DNA of 64,000 bases from positions 31,150,001-31,214,000 of the forward strand of contig CM065388.1 of NCBI GenBank assembly GCA_033060915.1. The letters are read 5' to 3'. Below are positions 20,759-31,986 of this stretch, piece by piece (position 1 is the stretch's first letter; the number at the start of each line of letters is the position of its first letter). The position numbers and the translations under genes were made by a program. Source of the stretch: Euryodendron excelsum. Taxonomy: Eukaryota > Streptophyta > Magnoliopsida > Ericales > Pentaphylacaceae. Under the pieces are notes generated by a model that searched no databases, was not told where the DNA came from, and saw only the letters and a list, made by a program, of their open reading frames with translations.

Positions 20759-21630
20759 ACCTGTTGAGCTAGTTACCTTTTTCTCTAGAAAGAAACCCCA
20801 ACCTAGGGATCACCGCCCATAATGGGTTAGATTGAGTTGTTAAGGAAAAGGTCCAAGAAAAGAGAGTCATAGAATTGTTCGTTTCATAAAAAGAAAGAAA
20901 AAAGATGAAAAAGAACAGCAAAGGAAAAGAGTTGCTAAGAGGCAAGAGGCCGAAAAGAAAAAAATATTTGTATGCCAGATGTCAGAGGACAAATGTCAGA
21001 CAACTCCGTTACAAGGTCAAGGATTAGACCACAAGAAATGTGAACTCTTTAAAGAACATATGTTCAAAGGTGATCCTAGGTAATAAGGAAGCCCAGCAGA
21101 AGCAATAGGTCTAAGCCTTTACCTTTTCTAGTTAAACCCCAAACCATGGCCTACATTATAACCCTACTAAAGTCCACTCTGATTGAGAAAGATTGCTTGA
21201 TCTAAATGAGCTAGATGTGTTGCTGAAGCTAGAGGAGGATATCAGGGGATGAAACCCCACTAGAAGACCAACCAAGGATGGTGCGCATCTAAACCCCACT
21301 AGAAGCAACATCAAATTTGAGCCTACATATCCCGTTCATTCATAAACCCCTTAACCTAGCCTACATTAAAGTCCAAATTAAAGTCCTCTCTGATCAAAGA
21401 AAATTGCTTAGTCCAAATAAGCCTGAACAATACTAAGACAACTAGGATGAGAAAGAAGAATTGGAAGGGAATGCAAGGGGCAATCTCATGCTCCAAGGTG
21501 TGCTCAGATGGTTCTGGTTTAAATAACCCACTAAAAGAATATCTTTGAGCCTAAATATCCCTTCATTTCTTACAACCCCTAAACCCATACTATATTACGA
21601 TCCTAAAAGAAGTCTTCTCGGATTAAGGGC

Positions 21631-21978
21631 TTAGTTGTTTATCGCTCTGCAAAAGGCATGCAAGTTGTCGCTCGAGCCATTGTGGCATTTTAGAAATCTG
21701 AGAGAGAAAAACCAAGTAAGATTAGAAAAACCCCAAACAGCAACCCTGCAGAAAGTAGAGATAGGATAGCAAACCAAAAGGTCAAGATCCTTGGAGAATG
21801 GTGCAAATGCTATCACACCCCGATAAGAATGAGACAAAACTAAATGGGGCAGAAATCCTGGAAAGCAATAGAATCCTGAGAGTATGGGCCCAAGGGGCAA
21901 TTCAGGGGTTTTTTTTGTAAATAACTTATATACATGTAGTACTAATGCATCCATAACATGTATAACCTGTACATCCAT
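21631..21978 (-). CDS. Candidate antisense ORF (115 aa)
   Basis: A hydrophobic-rich, Phe/Leu-rich peptide. Parts are recovered in E2 (30464-30745, 93 aa, minus) and in E1 (40821-41021, plus, which is antisense to E1). It lies downstream, in antisense order, of the pair of duplicated frames. I recognise no domain. Internal a has the corresponding sequence near 5640-5940, but its open frame is shorter. Chance openness is a real alternative. Confidence 0.2.
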   Translation of the reverse strand: MDVQVIHVMDALVLHVYKLFTKKTPELPLGPILSGFYCFPGFLPHLVLSHSYRGVIAFAPFSKDLDLLVCYPISTFCRVAVWGFSNLTWFFSLRFLKCHNGSSDNLHAFCRAINN

Positions 21979-22496
21979 TTAGATTCCCGTTTAGTTTGTA
22001 TCTATTCATGCATTCAACTGCATTCTTGTATAAACCTGTTCATTTGTAAGGAAGTACGTCATGCATTTAATTCAATTCTTACATAAATCTGTGCGTTTAT
22101 CACAAAAAATGGGGGACATTGGATTCCATTCCATTCCTATATGTGCATTATCCAAAAGTATAGCATGCATTCAATTCCACTTCTACGTGAACCAGTGCAT
22201 TCATAAAAAGTAGGACATGCATTCAATTCATAAAAATAAAAAAAAGTATAACGCGCATTCACCCCTTACCGGGGCATTCTTAAACTATTTTTGCACAAAA
22301 ACTCACTCTATATCTTTCTTTCTCTCTCGAATAGGAAACAAGTAAAAGGAAAAGTACAAAATGGAGCTAAAAAGCCACCATGCAATCAAGTAACCTCAGA
22401 CATCTCCAACATTGGCATACACCTTAGGAAGTTCAGACTTCCATAGCCGACAAAACACAAGGAATGGGGCAATGGCCCACCCTCGACCTCCCCAAT

Positions 22497-23204
22497 CAGC
22501 CTTGGACTTCCCCAAAGGAGCAGCGTTTCGCCTAACAGAATGTCGGTTCAAGAAATATCAGAAATCAACCTTGGACCTTCCCCAGAGGAGCAGTGTTTCG
22601 CCAGACGGAGTGCTAGTTCAAGAAATATCATAAATCAACCTTGGACCCTTACCCAGAGGAGCAGCGTTTCGCTAGACGGAGTGCCGGTTCAAGAGCTATT
22701 AGAAATCAATCTTGGACTTCCCGAGAGGAGCAGCGTTTCGCCAGACGGAGTGCTGGTTCAAGTATCAGAAATCAACCTTAGACTTCCCCAGAGGAGTAGC
22801 GTTATGCCAGACGAAGTGCTTGTTCAAGAGATATCAGATGTTAATCTTGGATTTCCCCAGAGGAGCAGCATTTCGCCAAACGGAGTGCCAATTCGAGAGG
22901 TATCAAAAGTCAACCTTGGACTTCCCCAGAGGAGCAGCGTTTCGCCAGACGAAGTGCCAGTTCAAGAAGCGTCAATTCCCCCCAGAGGAGCAGTGTTTCG
23001 CCAGACGGAGTGCTAGTTCAAGAAGCATCAATTTCCCCCAGAGGAGCAGTGTTTCACTAGACGGAGTGCTAGTTCAAGAACCGTCAATTCCCCCAGAGGA
23101 GCATTGTTCTGCCAGATGGAGCGCCAGTTTAAGGAGCATTAATTCCCCTAGTGGAGTATCATTTTACCAAATAAAATACCAAGCATCGACCAGCTACCTG
23201 AGGT
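22497..23204 (+). repeat. 69-bp tandem array (E3b)
   Basis: About eleven units, collinear with the E3a array: 69-71 bp units first, then 56-57 bp units from about 22970. Frames read PWTSPEEQRFARRSAGSRN, LGLPQRSSVSPDGVLVQEIS and LDFPRGAAFRQTECWFKKYQ types in the three sense phases. The closest relatives are the arrays at 6482, 31272 and, reversed, 39270. Confidence 0.85.
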
Positions 23205-23300
23205 AATTGTTCTTTGGATTCCTATTATTTTCAAGTCCCTCTGATCGCCTCGCGGTCAACATGGGGCTCTTACTTTATCGTTTTCTATCTTCGACAAATG

Positions 23301-23322
23301 AAGACAGAAAAAGAAGGGCAGC
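23301..23322 (+). other. Polypurine tract of E3b
   Basis: AAGACAGAAAAAGAAGGGCA then GC directly before TGTAAGCACCCC; plus-strand priming site for the right LTR. Confidence 0.7.
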
Positions 23323-26300
23323 TGTAAGCACCCCATTTTTGCCCGCTCAGCAATATCCGATCCGACTGGGCTCGCTTTTACACATCACATGCATATTCAG
23401 ACTCTAACCCGATTTCTAAACTCCAATTTAGCCACCGATTGCTTCCCGGGCCCATAGGGTCCACGTGAATCTAAATGACAATTTTTTTCCTAGGCATCCG
23501 AACGCCCCAGGGACCACACCGGCTCTGGGTATCAAACCGGTAACTTCCTGGGAATACTTATTACAGTATTCCCGACCTTCCTTTATCTTTTCGGATCATT
23601 CCGAGTCAATTTCGGCAAACCCAATGCAAAATGACCGTTTTGCCCCTAGTGGGCCGGTCACCTTTTCCGACCACACTGGCTCTGGGTATCAAACCGGTAA
23701 TCTCCTAAGAATGCTTTTTATAGTATTCTCAACCTTCCTTTATCTTTCCGAATCATTCTGAGTCAATTCCGGCAAACCCGGCGTAAAATGACCATTTTGT
23801 CCCTAGTGGGCCGGTCGCTTTTTTGGACCACACCGGCTTTGGGTATCAAATCGGTAGCCTTTGGGAACATTCTAAATAATGTTTCCAAATCTCGAGTCTT
23901 TTTCCGAAACATTCCAGGTCCATCCCGGCAGCTTTCCGACCCAGTTGACCGTTTTGCCCCTAATAGCCCAGTCAACCCTTCTAACAAATCTTATCATTAT
24001 TTTTCATGTCCATTGTCCCCAAGACATTATTCTAAGGGTTCCTGTCCCTTTCCGGCTCTTCGGGTCATTCCCGGCCCCTTCAATTCATCCCCGGACCTTC
24101 CGAAGTCACTCCTAGTGAAGCTAAGCTAAAAATTAGATGGTAGTCACTAGTATAGGCACCCAAATCTTCTAAAGATACGTTGTTTGCTGACCTTAAACAT
24201 TTCCCAAATGGCTGGCGCTACTAGTAGTGGCGCCAATCCAACAAATGGCCTAGCACCACTCCTAGTGGCTCCAGTGTAATTTTTGTCCTGGCGCCACTGC
24301 AACAAGCGCCAGTGCATTCCTCTCTCTATAAATACAGAACCTCTTCCAGCGTAAAAAAAGATCCACAAACTCAGTCTGGAAACGCTAATATTCGATATAC
24401 AGAGCTCGAACACTCCCTAAACCCTAGCTTCTTTAGGTTTTCCAAACTCTTGCCACCATACACAAACCCTAGCCTCCTATACACTTATACACACCCCTAT
24501 ACACTTATACACTAGCCTCCAACCCTCTACTCAAGACTTGGATTGCTGCAACTCGAAGCTCTCGAAGACCAAGACAAAGCTCTCGAAGACTGAAGCGAAG
24601 ACCAAAGAAAAAGCCAGAAAGCAAGGCGCGCAAAGCAAAGTGAAATAAATGAGACAAGGTAGACTTTCTCTTTAAATTTCAGCACTTCCCCCTCTCTCTT
24701 CTCTCTCCCAACTCACTTGGGTTTTCTCTATTTTGATCCCCTATCTCTTTCCCCCCCTTTCATTGCATGCTTAAAACAAGGGGATTCCCGGTCCATGTGT
24801 AGGATTGGACTATTGAAGGGTCACCGTGTCGGGGCTTTCTTTTAGTCTAACCGGAGACCATGTGGATTCGGCCTCCTTGATTATGTGGTGAAGCCTGAAC
24901 CTTGTATGTTCACGACCCCAATTTGCATTGCACATATCATTATCTTGCATTCTTCAAAAAATCGTTTTCAAACTTGTTTTCAAAGCTTGCATTAAACTTG
25001 TTCTCAAAATTGCATCAAAATCTCATTTTTCAAAACTTGTTTTCAAAGTCACAATCCTAGGGTGATTTTAGCCTTTCCATGGCTAGTATTGCTTTAGGAA
25101 AGTATTACGTTTAAATTGACTTTCATGGTCCATATTTTCAAATCTTGTTATTTTCAAAACCACTATCCTAAAGTGGTTCTAGCCCTCTTTTGGTTAGAAT
25201 CGCTTTAGGAAAATGAGATATTTTGTATATACATTTCAAAATCTCTTCTTGAAAATCTCCTCCTAAAAATCTCTTTTCCAACATATTTTCCGAAAACTCT
25301 TCTTTCCAAAATTGTTTTTTAAAAACTTCCTCCAAAAATTTATTTTTCAAAACTTCTCTTTTCAAACTCCTTTCCGAAACGCCTTCCTCAAAATTCACTT
25401 TCCTAAAAACTCTTTCCAAAAAGCTTCTTCCAAAATTTTGTTTTTAAAACTCTCTCAAAGTTTTACTTTCCAAAAACTTCCTTCCTAAAATTCTTTTCAA
25501 AATACACTTTCTAAAAACCCCTCTATAGAATCTTCCTTCAAAATCTTCGTTTCCAAAAATGCATTTTCCAAAAACTCTTTCCTTAGAGTCCAAGTTAAGC
25601 CCTAGAGCCCACAATTGGGAAACCCTAATTTTCTTTCCAAAAACGTGATTTTCAACTTTGTCCCAAACCTAGGTTTCCAAAACCTCCTTTTCTAAATCAA
25701 AATCCTAGGCTTTTAAAACCTCCCTTTCTAAACCTCCCTTTCTACGTCAAAATCCTAGGCTTTCAAAACCTCCCTTTCTACGTCAAAATCATAAGTTTTC
25801 AAAAAACCTCTTTTTAACATCAAAACTATACACTTCCAAATCTAGGGTTTCTAAAACTTCCCTTTTCAAATCCTTGTCAAATCCAATCTTCCCTTCAGGA
25901 AACCAAATCTAATCTTCCATTTAGGAAACTAGATCCTATCTTCCGTTTTTTGAAACAAAATCAAAATATCTTTTTTTAGAAACAAAATCCAATCCCTTGC
26001 TTTGGGAAATAGGAATATCAATCCTTCCAAATCCAAATATTTCCTAATTCAACTCCTTCCAAGTCTTCTACCTTCCTAAATCTTAAGTTTTGAAAACTTG
26101 AACATAAAAATCTTTCCTAAATTTTAAAACTCAAAATCTAAATATTTCCTAATTCAACTCTCTCCTAATTTCCTACCTTCCTAAACCATAAGTTTCCTAA
26201 AACTTTCAAATCTTTCCTTAAACATTAAGCTTCCAAATTTTTCCTAATTCTACCCTTTTTCAAATCTTAACTTTCCGAATCTAAGTTTTCAAATCTTTCC

Positions 26301-28067
26301 TAAACTCAAACCTTTCCGAATCTCTAGATTTTTCAAAACTCAAACTTTAAAACTTTCTAAATCCTAAACTTTCTAAATTTGAAACTTTCAAACTCCAAAA
26401 TTTTCTAAGTTCTAAACTTTCCTAAACTTCAAATATTTCAAAGTCTAAACCTTTCCTCATTCCAACCTTTCTGAATTCCACATCATTTCCAAACTTTAAC
26501 TCCCAAATCAAGATTTTCGAATCTTTCAAAAACTCAAACTTTGAATATTCCAAAAATTCTAAAGCTTCCTAAATTCAAATCTTTCTAAAATTCTAATCCT
26601 TCCAAATTCAAAACTTTCTCAAGTTAAGACTTTTTAAATCTAATACTTTCTAAATTCTAAACTTTCCTCAAACTTCAAATCTTTCTAAATCTAAAACTTT
26701 CTAAATTCAAAACTTTCTTATTTTCAAAACTTCTTTATTTTCAAAATCTTTCCTATTTCAAAACCTTTCTTAAAGTAAAACTTTCTTAATTTGAAACTTT
26801 CTTAATTCAAAACTTTCTTAAGTTGAAACTTTCCTAAATCAAAATTTTCCTAAACCAAAACTTTTCTTAAATGAAGCTTTCCTAAAATGACACTTTCATA
26901 ATTTGAACCCTTCCTAATTCGAAAATTTTCTAAATCTAATCTTTCCAAATCTTCCAAGTCCAATATTCAAGTCAATTCTTTTCTAAAATCTTTCGAAATC
27001 AAATCCAATCTTTCCTTTTTAAGTTCTTGAGTCTAGGTTTCCTAAAACCTAGTTTTCCAAAGTCGAATCTTTTCAAATCTTCCGATCAAAGTTCAATCTC
27101 TCAATCTTCCAATCTAATTTCCAATTCAATCTATTTCTTCCATTCATATCTTCTATTTTCAATCGGACTCTTGTTCGAACTACGATTGACCTGATTCCTC
27201 CAAAAGGATACGTAGGCAACCCTCTTGGGTGCGGTCACAACATTTTTCAAGTTTCTATTTTCACATTTTTCAAATCTCAAATTCTACAACATTTTTCAAA
27301 TTTCTAATTCCACAACCTCTTTCAAATCTCCAATTCTACAATCTTCTTGAATCTCCAATTCTATGTTCTATTTCTAATTTCCAATTCCAAAAATCTATCT
27401 CTGTTTTCAATTTCTAAAACTTTTCAATTTCAAATCTCCCCTTTCAAATCTCTCTTCTAAAATCAAATCAAATTCTTCTTTTCAAATTTCTTTCCAAATC
27501 TATTTTTCAAAGCTTCCTCTTGCATCTGCATATCATGCATCATATCTTTTGAAACATTCTTTTTCAAAGTGGATAGAATTGGTCATTAGTTAGTTGAAGA
27601 CTCTCATAGGTGAATCTAGGGTAGATTGACATGTAAGTACTGAAAGGGCGGGGTAGGGTGATGGCTTAGTGCGTCTTCCCTACACGTAACCAATCTCCGA
27701 ACCTAGAATCACTGTTTTCATAGACCAAAAACGGAGTTATTTTCTAAAAAGGGCTAAATATTTTCTAAAGGTTGCCAAACAACCCGTTTTCTTAAAACCC
27801 CTCTCTTGAGGAGATGTTTTCAAAATCGTTTTTCAAAAACCCTAAGTGTAGTTTTCAGATTATGCTTAGTTTTTAGGTGACCTAACTCACCTTAATCAAG
27901 TTAGGTGGGGACTCTGAATCTTTTTCCAGATGCCCTTTATTCAAATCAATTTTCGATTCAAACCTAGTCGCACTCATTCTTCTAGGAGGGTGAGTTCTAA
28001 CTAGGGAGTACAGTATTTTTCCTGCTTGTGTGTGTATTCCTCAAGCGTGAAAAATCTGAGCGCGGTA
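23323..28067 (+). mobile_element. E3 right LTR
   Basis: 4745 bp from TGTAAGCACCCC to a decayed end, GCGCGGTA in place of GCGCGACA. It is followed by TGGCC and then E2 leader sequence. It has the same block order as the middle LTR, with the TATA box at 24327. It keeps the 27 bp missing from the middle LTR and has a local duplication of the CCTCCCTTTCTACGTCAAAATC phrase near 25690-25790. Confidence 0.9.
24327..24334 (+). promoter_or_regulatory. LTR TATA box (E3 right LTR)
   Basis: TATAAATA in CTCTCTATAAATACAGAAC, about 1 kb into the LTR. A promoter here would read out into E2 and beyond. Confidence 0.65.
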
Positions 28068-28072
28068 TGGCC
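28068..28072 (+). repeat. Right target-site duplication of E3
   Basis: TGGCC, then CCAAATCTCTCTCAG, which continues the E2 leader interrupted at 3022. Confidence 0.65.
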
Positions 28073-29109
28073 CAAATCTCTCTCAGTCCATGGAGGCGGG
28101 ATTGCCCAAATAAGGAAACATCAATTGGCCTACGTCAAAGTAGTATTATATTGCATAATAGGGGCAAAACCCCTCCTCCAAAATGGACTTGTCATCACAC
28201 CTAGATTCCCTCAAAGAAGGGACCTCCATAGGACATGCATTGCAAAGGACCTCCAACTCCACATGCTGACTGCATTCTGTTTTTCTTTTTCTTTTTGTAG
28301 GTCAGAGAGCACAACTGAATTCATGGAATCCTTCTAGTACCCCCACCAAATTCAAACTCATGGAAGGATGAGTCTAATTGTTAGAAGAGGCCAAACCTAC
28401 ATTAGGGAGCAAGAAGAACTAGTCATCCATCAACAAGACGTTACCTGCACACCATGCTGCGACGATCACCATCCCTGTAGAAGAGGGCTTCATCATTTGC
28501 AAAGTTTTGTCAGACCCATGCATTACTACAAAAGAATCTCCTAACTTCCAAATGCATGCTAAGCACTGCAGGAGATCTGTCAATCCGTCCTCCATCGTTT
28601 GGTGATACACCCGGAGCATGAAATACCGAAGAAGTTGACACAGCTTCAAAACCCTAATTGGGGTTCTCACCAAGAGGTCCACTAGAAAAGGGAGGTTTTC
28701 ATAAAATTCGTTTATTTTCCTTTCATCTTTCTAGTTCTTGCATATCTTCTTTAAATAAACACTGCATGCTATGTAATCATGTTTTTAAATAAAAATAGGT
28801 AGTTCCCAGTTTATTCCCTTTGCATCATACTCTTGTGGACGATTGTTGTGCTTAGGGATTCTTTCCCATTTGGTAAATGACTCGACTTGAAGGATGGGAT
28901 AGCATGGGCAACCCATTCAAAAAGGGGTTAAAACCTTTGAGAGACGTAGAGAGAGTGAGAGATAGGAAGAAAACAATCTCAATAAAGAAGTGGAATTCTA
29001 TTGAAAAGGTGACACTTGCATGATATCCTGGCTAGGCGATGGGCAGCCGAGTCTCCAAAATGATGAGAAACCATTGTTCTATTTATCTCAAATAAATACT
29101 ACCCTTTGC

Positions 29110-29319
29110 TCAGCCCACTAGAGCCACACATAATTTCTTCTTAGATATCCCCAAACCAAGAATCATACCCCACATTAGGGTAAGCACAAAATAGTTGATT
29201 TGATAGAACATGTAGGGGTTCACTGACAAAAACACATCATCCCTAGGAATATTGTCTAAATTTTGTACAAAGGCTTTATGGACTAAGCAATTCAATTTGA
29301 AATGATTAGAGGCCCTCAA
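29110..29319 (-). CDS. Candidate antisense ORF, unit 1 copy in E2 (69 aa)
   Basis: Carries RASNHFKLNCLVHKAF, as in 4540-4758, from an element on another level of the nest. The C-terminal part diverges. Same caveats as the other antisense frames. Confidence 0.22.
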   Translation of the reverse strand: MRASNHFKLNCLVHKAFVQNLDNIPRDDVFLSVNPYMFYQINYFVLTLMWGMILGLGISKKKLCVALVG

Positions 29320-29782
29320 TTCTATTACTATACATAAAAATATCCCCTTTGCTTAACCCACTAGTGCCTCGCAGAAAGCAGAAGTTTTTTTGTTAACCCT
29401 GATCCGAAACCATCCCCACACACTAGGGCAGACAGGCAGCAGAAGATCTGGTAGAGAACTTCATCGACCATTAAGCTGAAGTAATGTGAAAGCTCTATGG
29501 ATCAAGCAATCTTATCCAAAATGAAGAAAGGCCCTCATTTCATTTCCCATACAGTTAAAAGCAACCCTTGTCAAACCTATTGAACCGGTTACCTTTCCTT
29601 TTCATAAACACCCCAACCTAGGGATCACTGTCCACAATGGGTTAAATCAAAATGCTAAGGAAAGGATTTTAGCAAAAGAAGTCGTAGAAATGTTCCGAAA
29701 AAAAAGGGGGTATATCAAAGAAAAGACCGAAAAAGAACCATGTTTGTGCTATCTTGAAAAGCATATAGGAAAGATGGAAGTT

Positions 29783-29804
29783 AAAAAAAAAAAAAAAAAA
29801 AAAA
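29783..29804 (+). repeat. Homopolymer run A(22)
   Basis: Uninterrupted A run inside the E2 3' region. It is probably slippage at a site that is A-rich but not homopolymeric in E3 (near 20920); there is no target duplication to suggest a retroposed poly(A) tail. Confidence 0.8.
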
Positions 29805-31271
29805 GTGTGTAGAAAGAAAAGGGGCAAATGCCAAACTAAGAAGGTCAAAAGTTACAAGAAAAGTCAACTCCTGTTGTAAAAGAGAAAATTCGAAGGTGAT
29901 CCTGGGTAACAAAGCCACCAAGTAGAAGTAATAGGTTTGAGCCTTTACCCTTTCTTGTAAAAACCTGAAACCGTGGCCTACATTACGACCCTGTTAAAGT
30001 CCTCTCCGATTGAAAAGGATTGCTTGATCTAAATGAACCAGACATGTTGCTGAAACTAGAGGAGGATATCAGGGGACGAAACCCCGCTGGAAGGCTGACT
30101 AAGGATGGTGTGAATCTAAACCTTTTATAAACAACATCAAATTTAAGCCTACGCATCATTTTCATTCATAAACCCCTTAACCTAGCCTACGTTACGGTCC
30201 AATTAAAGTCCTCGCTAATCAAAGAAAATTGCTTAGTTTCAATAAGCCTGAACAATACCAAGACAACTAGGATGAGAAAGGGGAATTGGAAGGGAATGCA
30301 AGGGGCAATCTCATGCTCCAAGGTGTGCTAAGATGGTTTTGGTTTAAACAACCCACTAAAAGAAGATCTTTGAGCCTAAATATCCCTTCGTTTCTTACAA
30401 CCCCTAAACTCAGCCAACATTACGGTCCTAAAAGAAGTCTTCTCGGATTGAGTGCTTAGCTGTTTATCGCTCTGCAAAGGGCATGAGAGTTGTCGCTCTA
30501 GCCACAGTGGCATTTTGAAAATTTGAGAGAGAAAACCAAGTGAGATCAGAAAAACCCCTAACAGCAACCCTGTAAAAAGTAGGGATAGGATAGCAAAGCA
30601 AAAGGTCAAGATCCCTAGAGGATGGTGCAAATGCTATCACACCCCGATAAGAATGGGACAAAACTGAATGGGGCAGAATCCTAGAAAGGAAACAGAATCT
30701 TGAGAGTATGGGCCTTGGGGTAATCCTGGGGCATTCTTTGTACAAAGCTTATAGACATGTAGTACTGATGCATCCATAACATGTATAACCTGTACATCCA
30801 TTTAGATTCTTATGTAGTTTGTATCTATTCATGCATTCAACTGCATTCCTGTATAAACCTGTTCATGTGTAAGGAAGTAGCTTATACATTTAATTCAATT
30901 CTTACATAAATCTGTGCATTTATCATAAAAAAAAATGGGGAACATTGTAGTTAATTCTATTCATGTATGCCCATTATCCAAAAGTATAACATGCATTCAA
31001 TTCCACTTCTATGTGAACCTGTGCATTCATAAAAAAAAAAGTAGGACACGCATTCAATTCAATTCTTATATTAACCTGTGCATTCATGAAAATTAGATCA
31101 TGCATTTACTCCCATGTGCAATCATCATAAAAAAAAAATAACACCCCTTACCGGGGCATAGGAAACAAGTAGCCTCAGACATCTCCAACATTGGCATACA
31201 CCTTAGGAAATTCAGACTTCCTTAGCCAACAAAAAGCAAGGAATGGAGCAATGGCCCACCCTCAACCTCCC

Positions 31272-31868
31272 CAATCAACCTTGGACTTCCCTAGAGGAGT
31301 AGCGTTTCGCCAGACAGAGTGCCGGTTCAAGGAATAGCAGTAATCAACCTTGGACTTCCCCAGAGGAGTAGCGTTTCGCCAGACGGAGTGCCAGTTCAAG
31401 GAATATCAGAAGTAAACCTTGGACTTCCCTAGAGGAGCAGTGTTTCGCCAAACGGAGTGCCGATTCAAGAAATATTAGAAATCAACCATCAGTTTCTCCA
31501 GAGGAGCAGCGTTTCACCAGATGGAGTGCCTGTTTAAGAAATATCAAAAATCAACCATCAATTCCCCTAGAAGAGCAGCGTTTCGCCAGACGGAGCGTCG
31601 GTTCAAGAAATAACAGACGTCAACTTGGACTTCCCCATAAGAGCAACGTTTCGCCAGACGAAGTGTCAGTTCAAAAGATATCAGATGTTAATCTTGGATT
31701 TCCCCAGAGGAGTAGTATTTCACCAGATGGAGTGCTGGTTCAAGAAGCGTCAATTTCCCCCGAGGAGCATTGTTCTGCCAGATGGAGTGCCAGTTCTAGG
31801 GGAATTAATTCCCCCAGAGGAGTATCATTTTACCAGATAAAATGCCAAGCATCGACCAGCTACTCGAG
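31272..31868 (+). repeat. 69-bp tandem array (E2)
   Basis: About nine units, first 69-70 bp, last ones about 57 bp. Fewer units than E3 or E1, showing copy-number change between elements. ORFs 31625-31840 and 31663-31872 are two of its open frames. Confidence 0.8.
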
Positions 31869-31963
31869 GTAACGGTTCTTTGGATTCCAATTCTTCCAGT
31901 CCCTCCGATTGCCTCGCGGTCAATATGGGACTCTTACTTTATCGTTTTCTGTCTTCGAGAAGC

Positions 31964-31986
31964 AAAGACAGAAAAAGAGGGGCAGT
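31964..31986 (+). other. Polypurine tract of E2
   Basis: AAAGACAGAAAAAGAGGGGC then AGT before TGTAAGCACCCC. It is the longest uninterrupted purine run (AGAAAAAGAGGGG) among the + copies. Confidence 0.75.

Larger units (their letters stand above)
19792..22496 (+). mobile_element. E3 internal b, 3' non-coding region
   Basis: Collinear with internal a (4030-6481) and with E2 (28690-31260). No pol motif in any frame. It retains the 20848-21090 segment that internal a lost; E2 has it too (about 29660-29900), so presence is the ancestral state. It contains the duplicated 230-240 bp units (about 20280-20760), the triplicated units with TTTGAGCC-like marks, and the ATGCATTCAATTC-rich stretch (21960-22230). 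Confidence 0.6.
3023..28067 (+). mobile_element. E3: tandem LTR retrotransposon (three LTRs, two internals)
   Basis: The order is LTR fragment (3023-3944), internal a (3945-7315), LTR (7316-11944), internal b (11945-23322, holding solo LTR E4), LTR (23323-28067). One pair of 5-bp flanks brackets the whole block and the host E2 sequence resumes directly after it, so it behaves as one insertion. Internals a and b are nearly collinear from gag codons onward (3945-7315 against 19711-23322; the 241-bp length difference is explained by one deletion). Likely origins are unequal recombination between LTRs of neighbouring copies after insertion, or insertion of a tandem cDNA. There is no pol. Confidence 0.7.
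28068..31271 (+). mobile_element. E2 internal region, part 2
   Basis: Resumes the second leader unit (CCAAATCTCTCTCAGTCC), which matches the E1 leader reversed at about 42900-43175. From about 28690 it is collinear with the 3' non-coding region of E3 (19870 onward). No gag is present between leader and 3' region; 28330-28690 is a short stretch I cannot assign, of which only the CACCATGCTGC part matches E1. No pol. It includes a run of 22 A (29783-29804). Confidence 0.6.

Noticed and set aside
22540..23206. ORFs of 158 and 164 aa as genes
   Set aside because: Same array in E3b; two phases of one repeat cannot both be assumed real.
29783..29804. Poly(A) tail of a retroposon (SINE, LINE or processed gene)
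   Set aside because: Flanks continue collinearly with E3 and no target duplication or body is seen.
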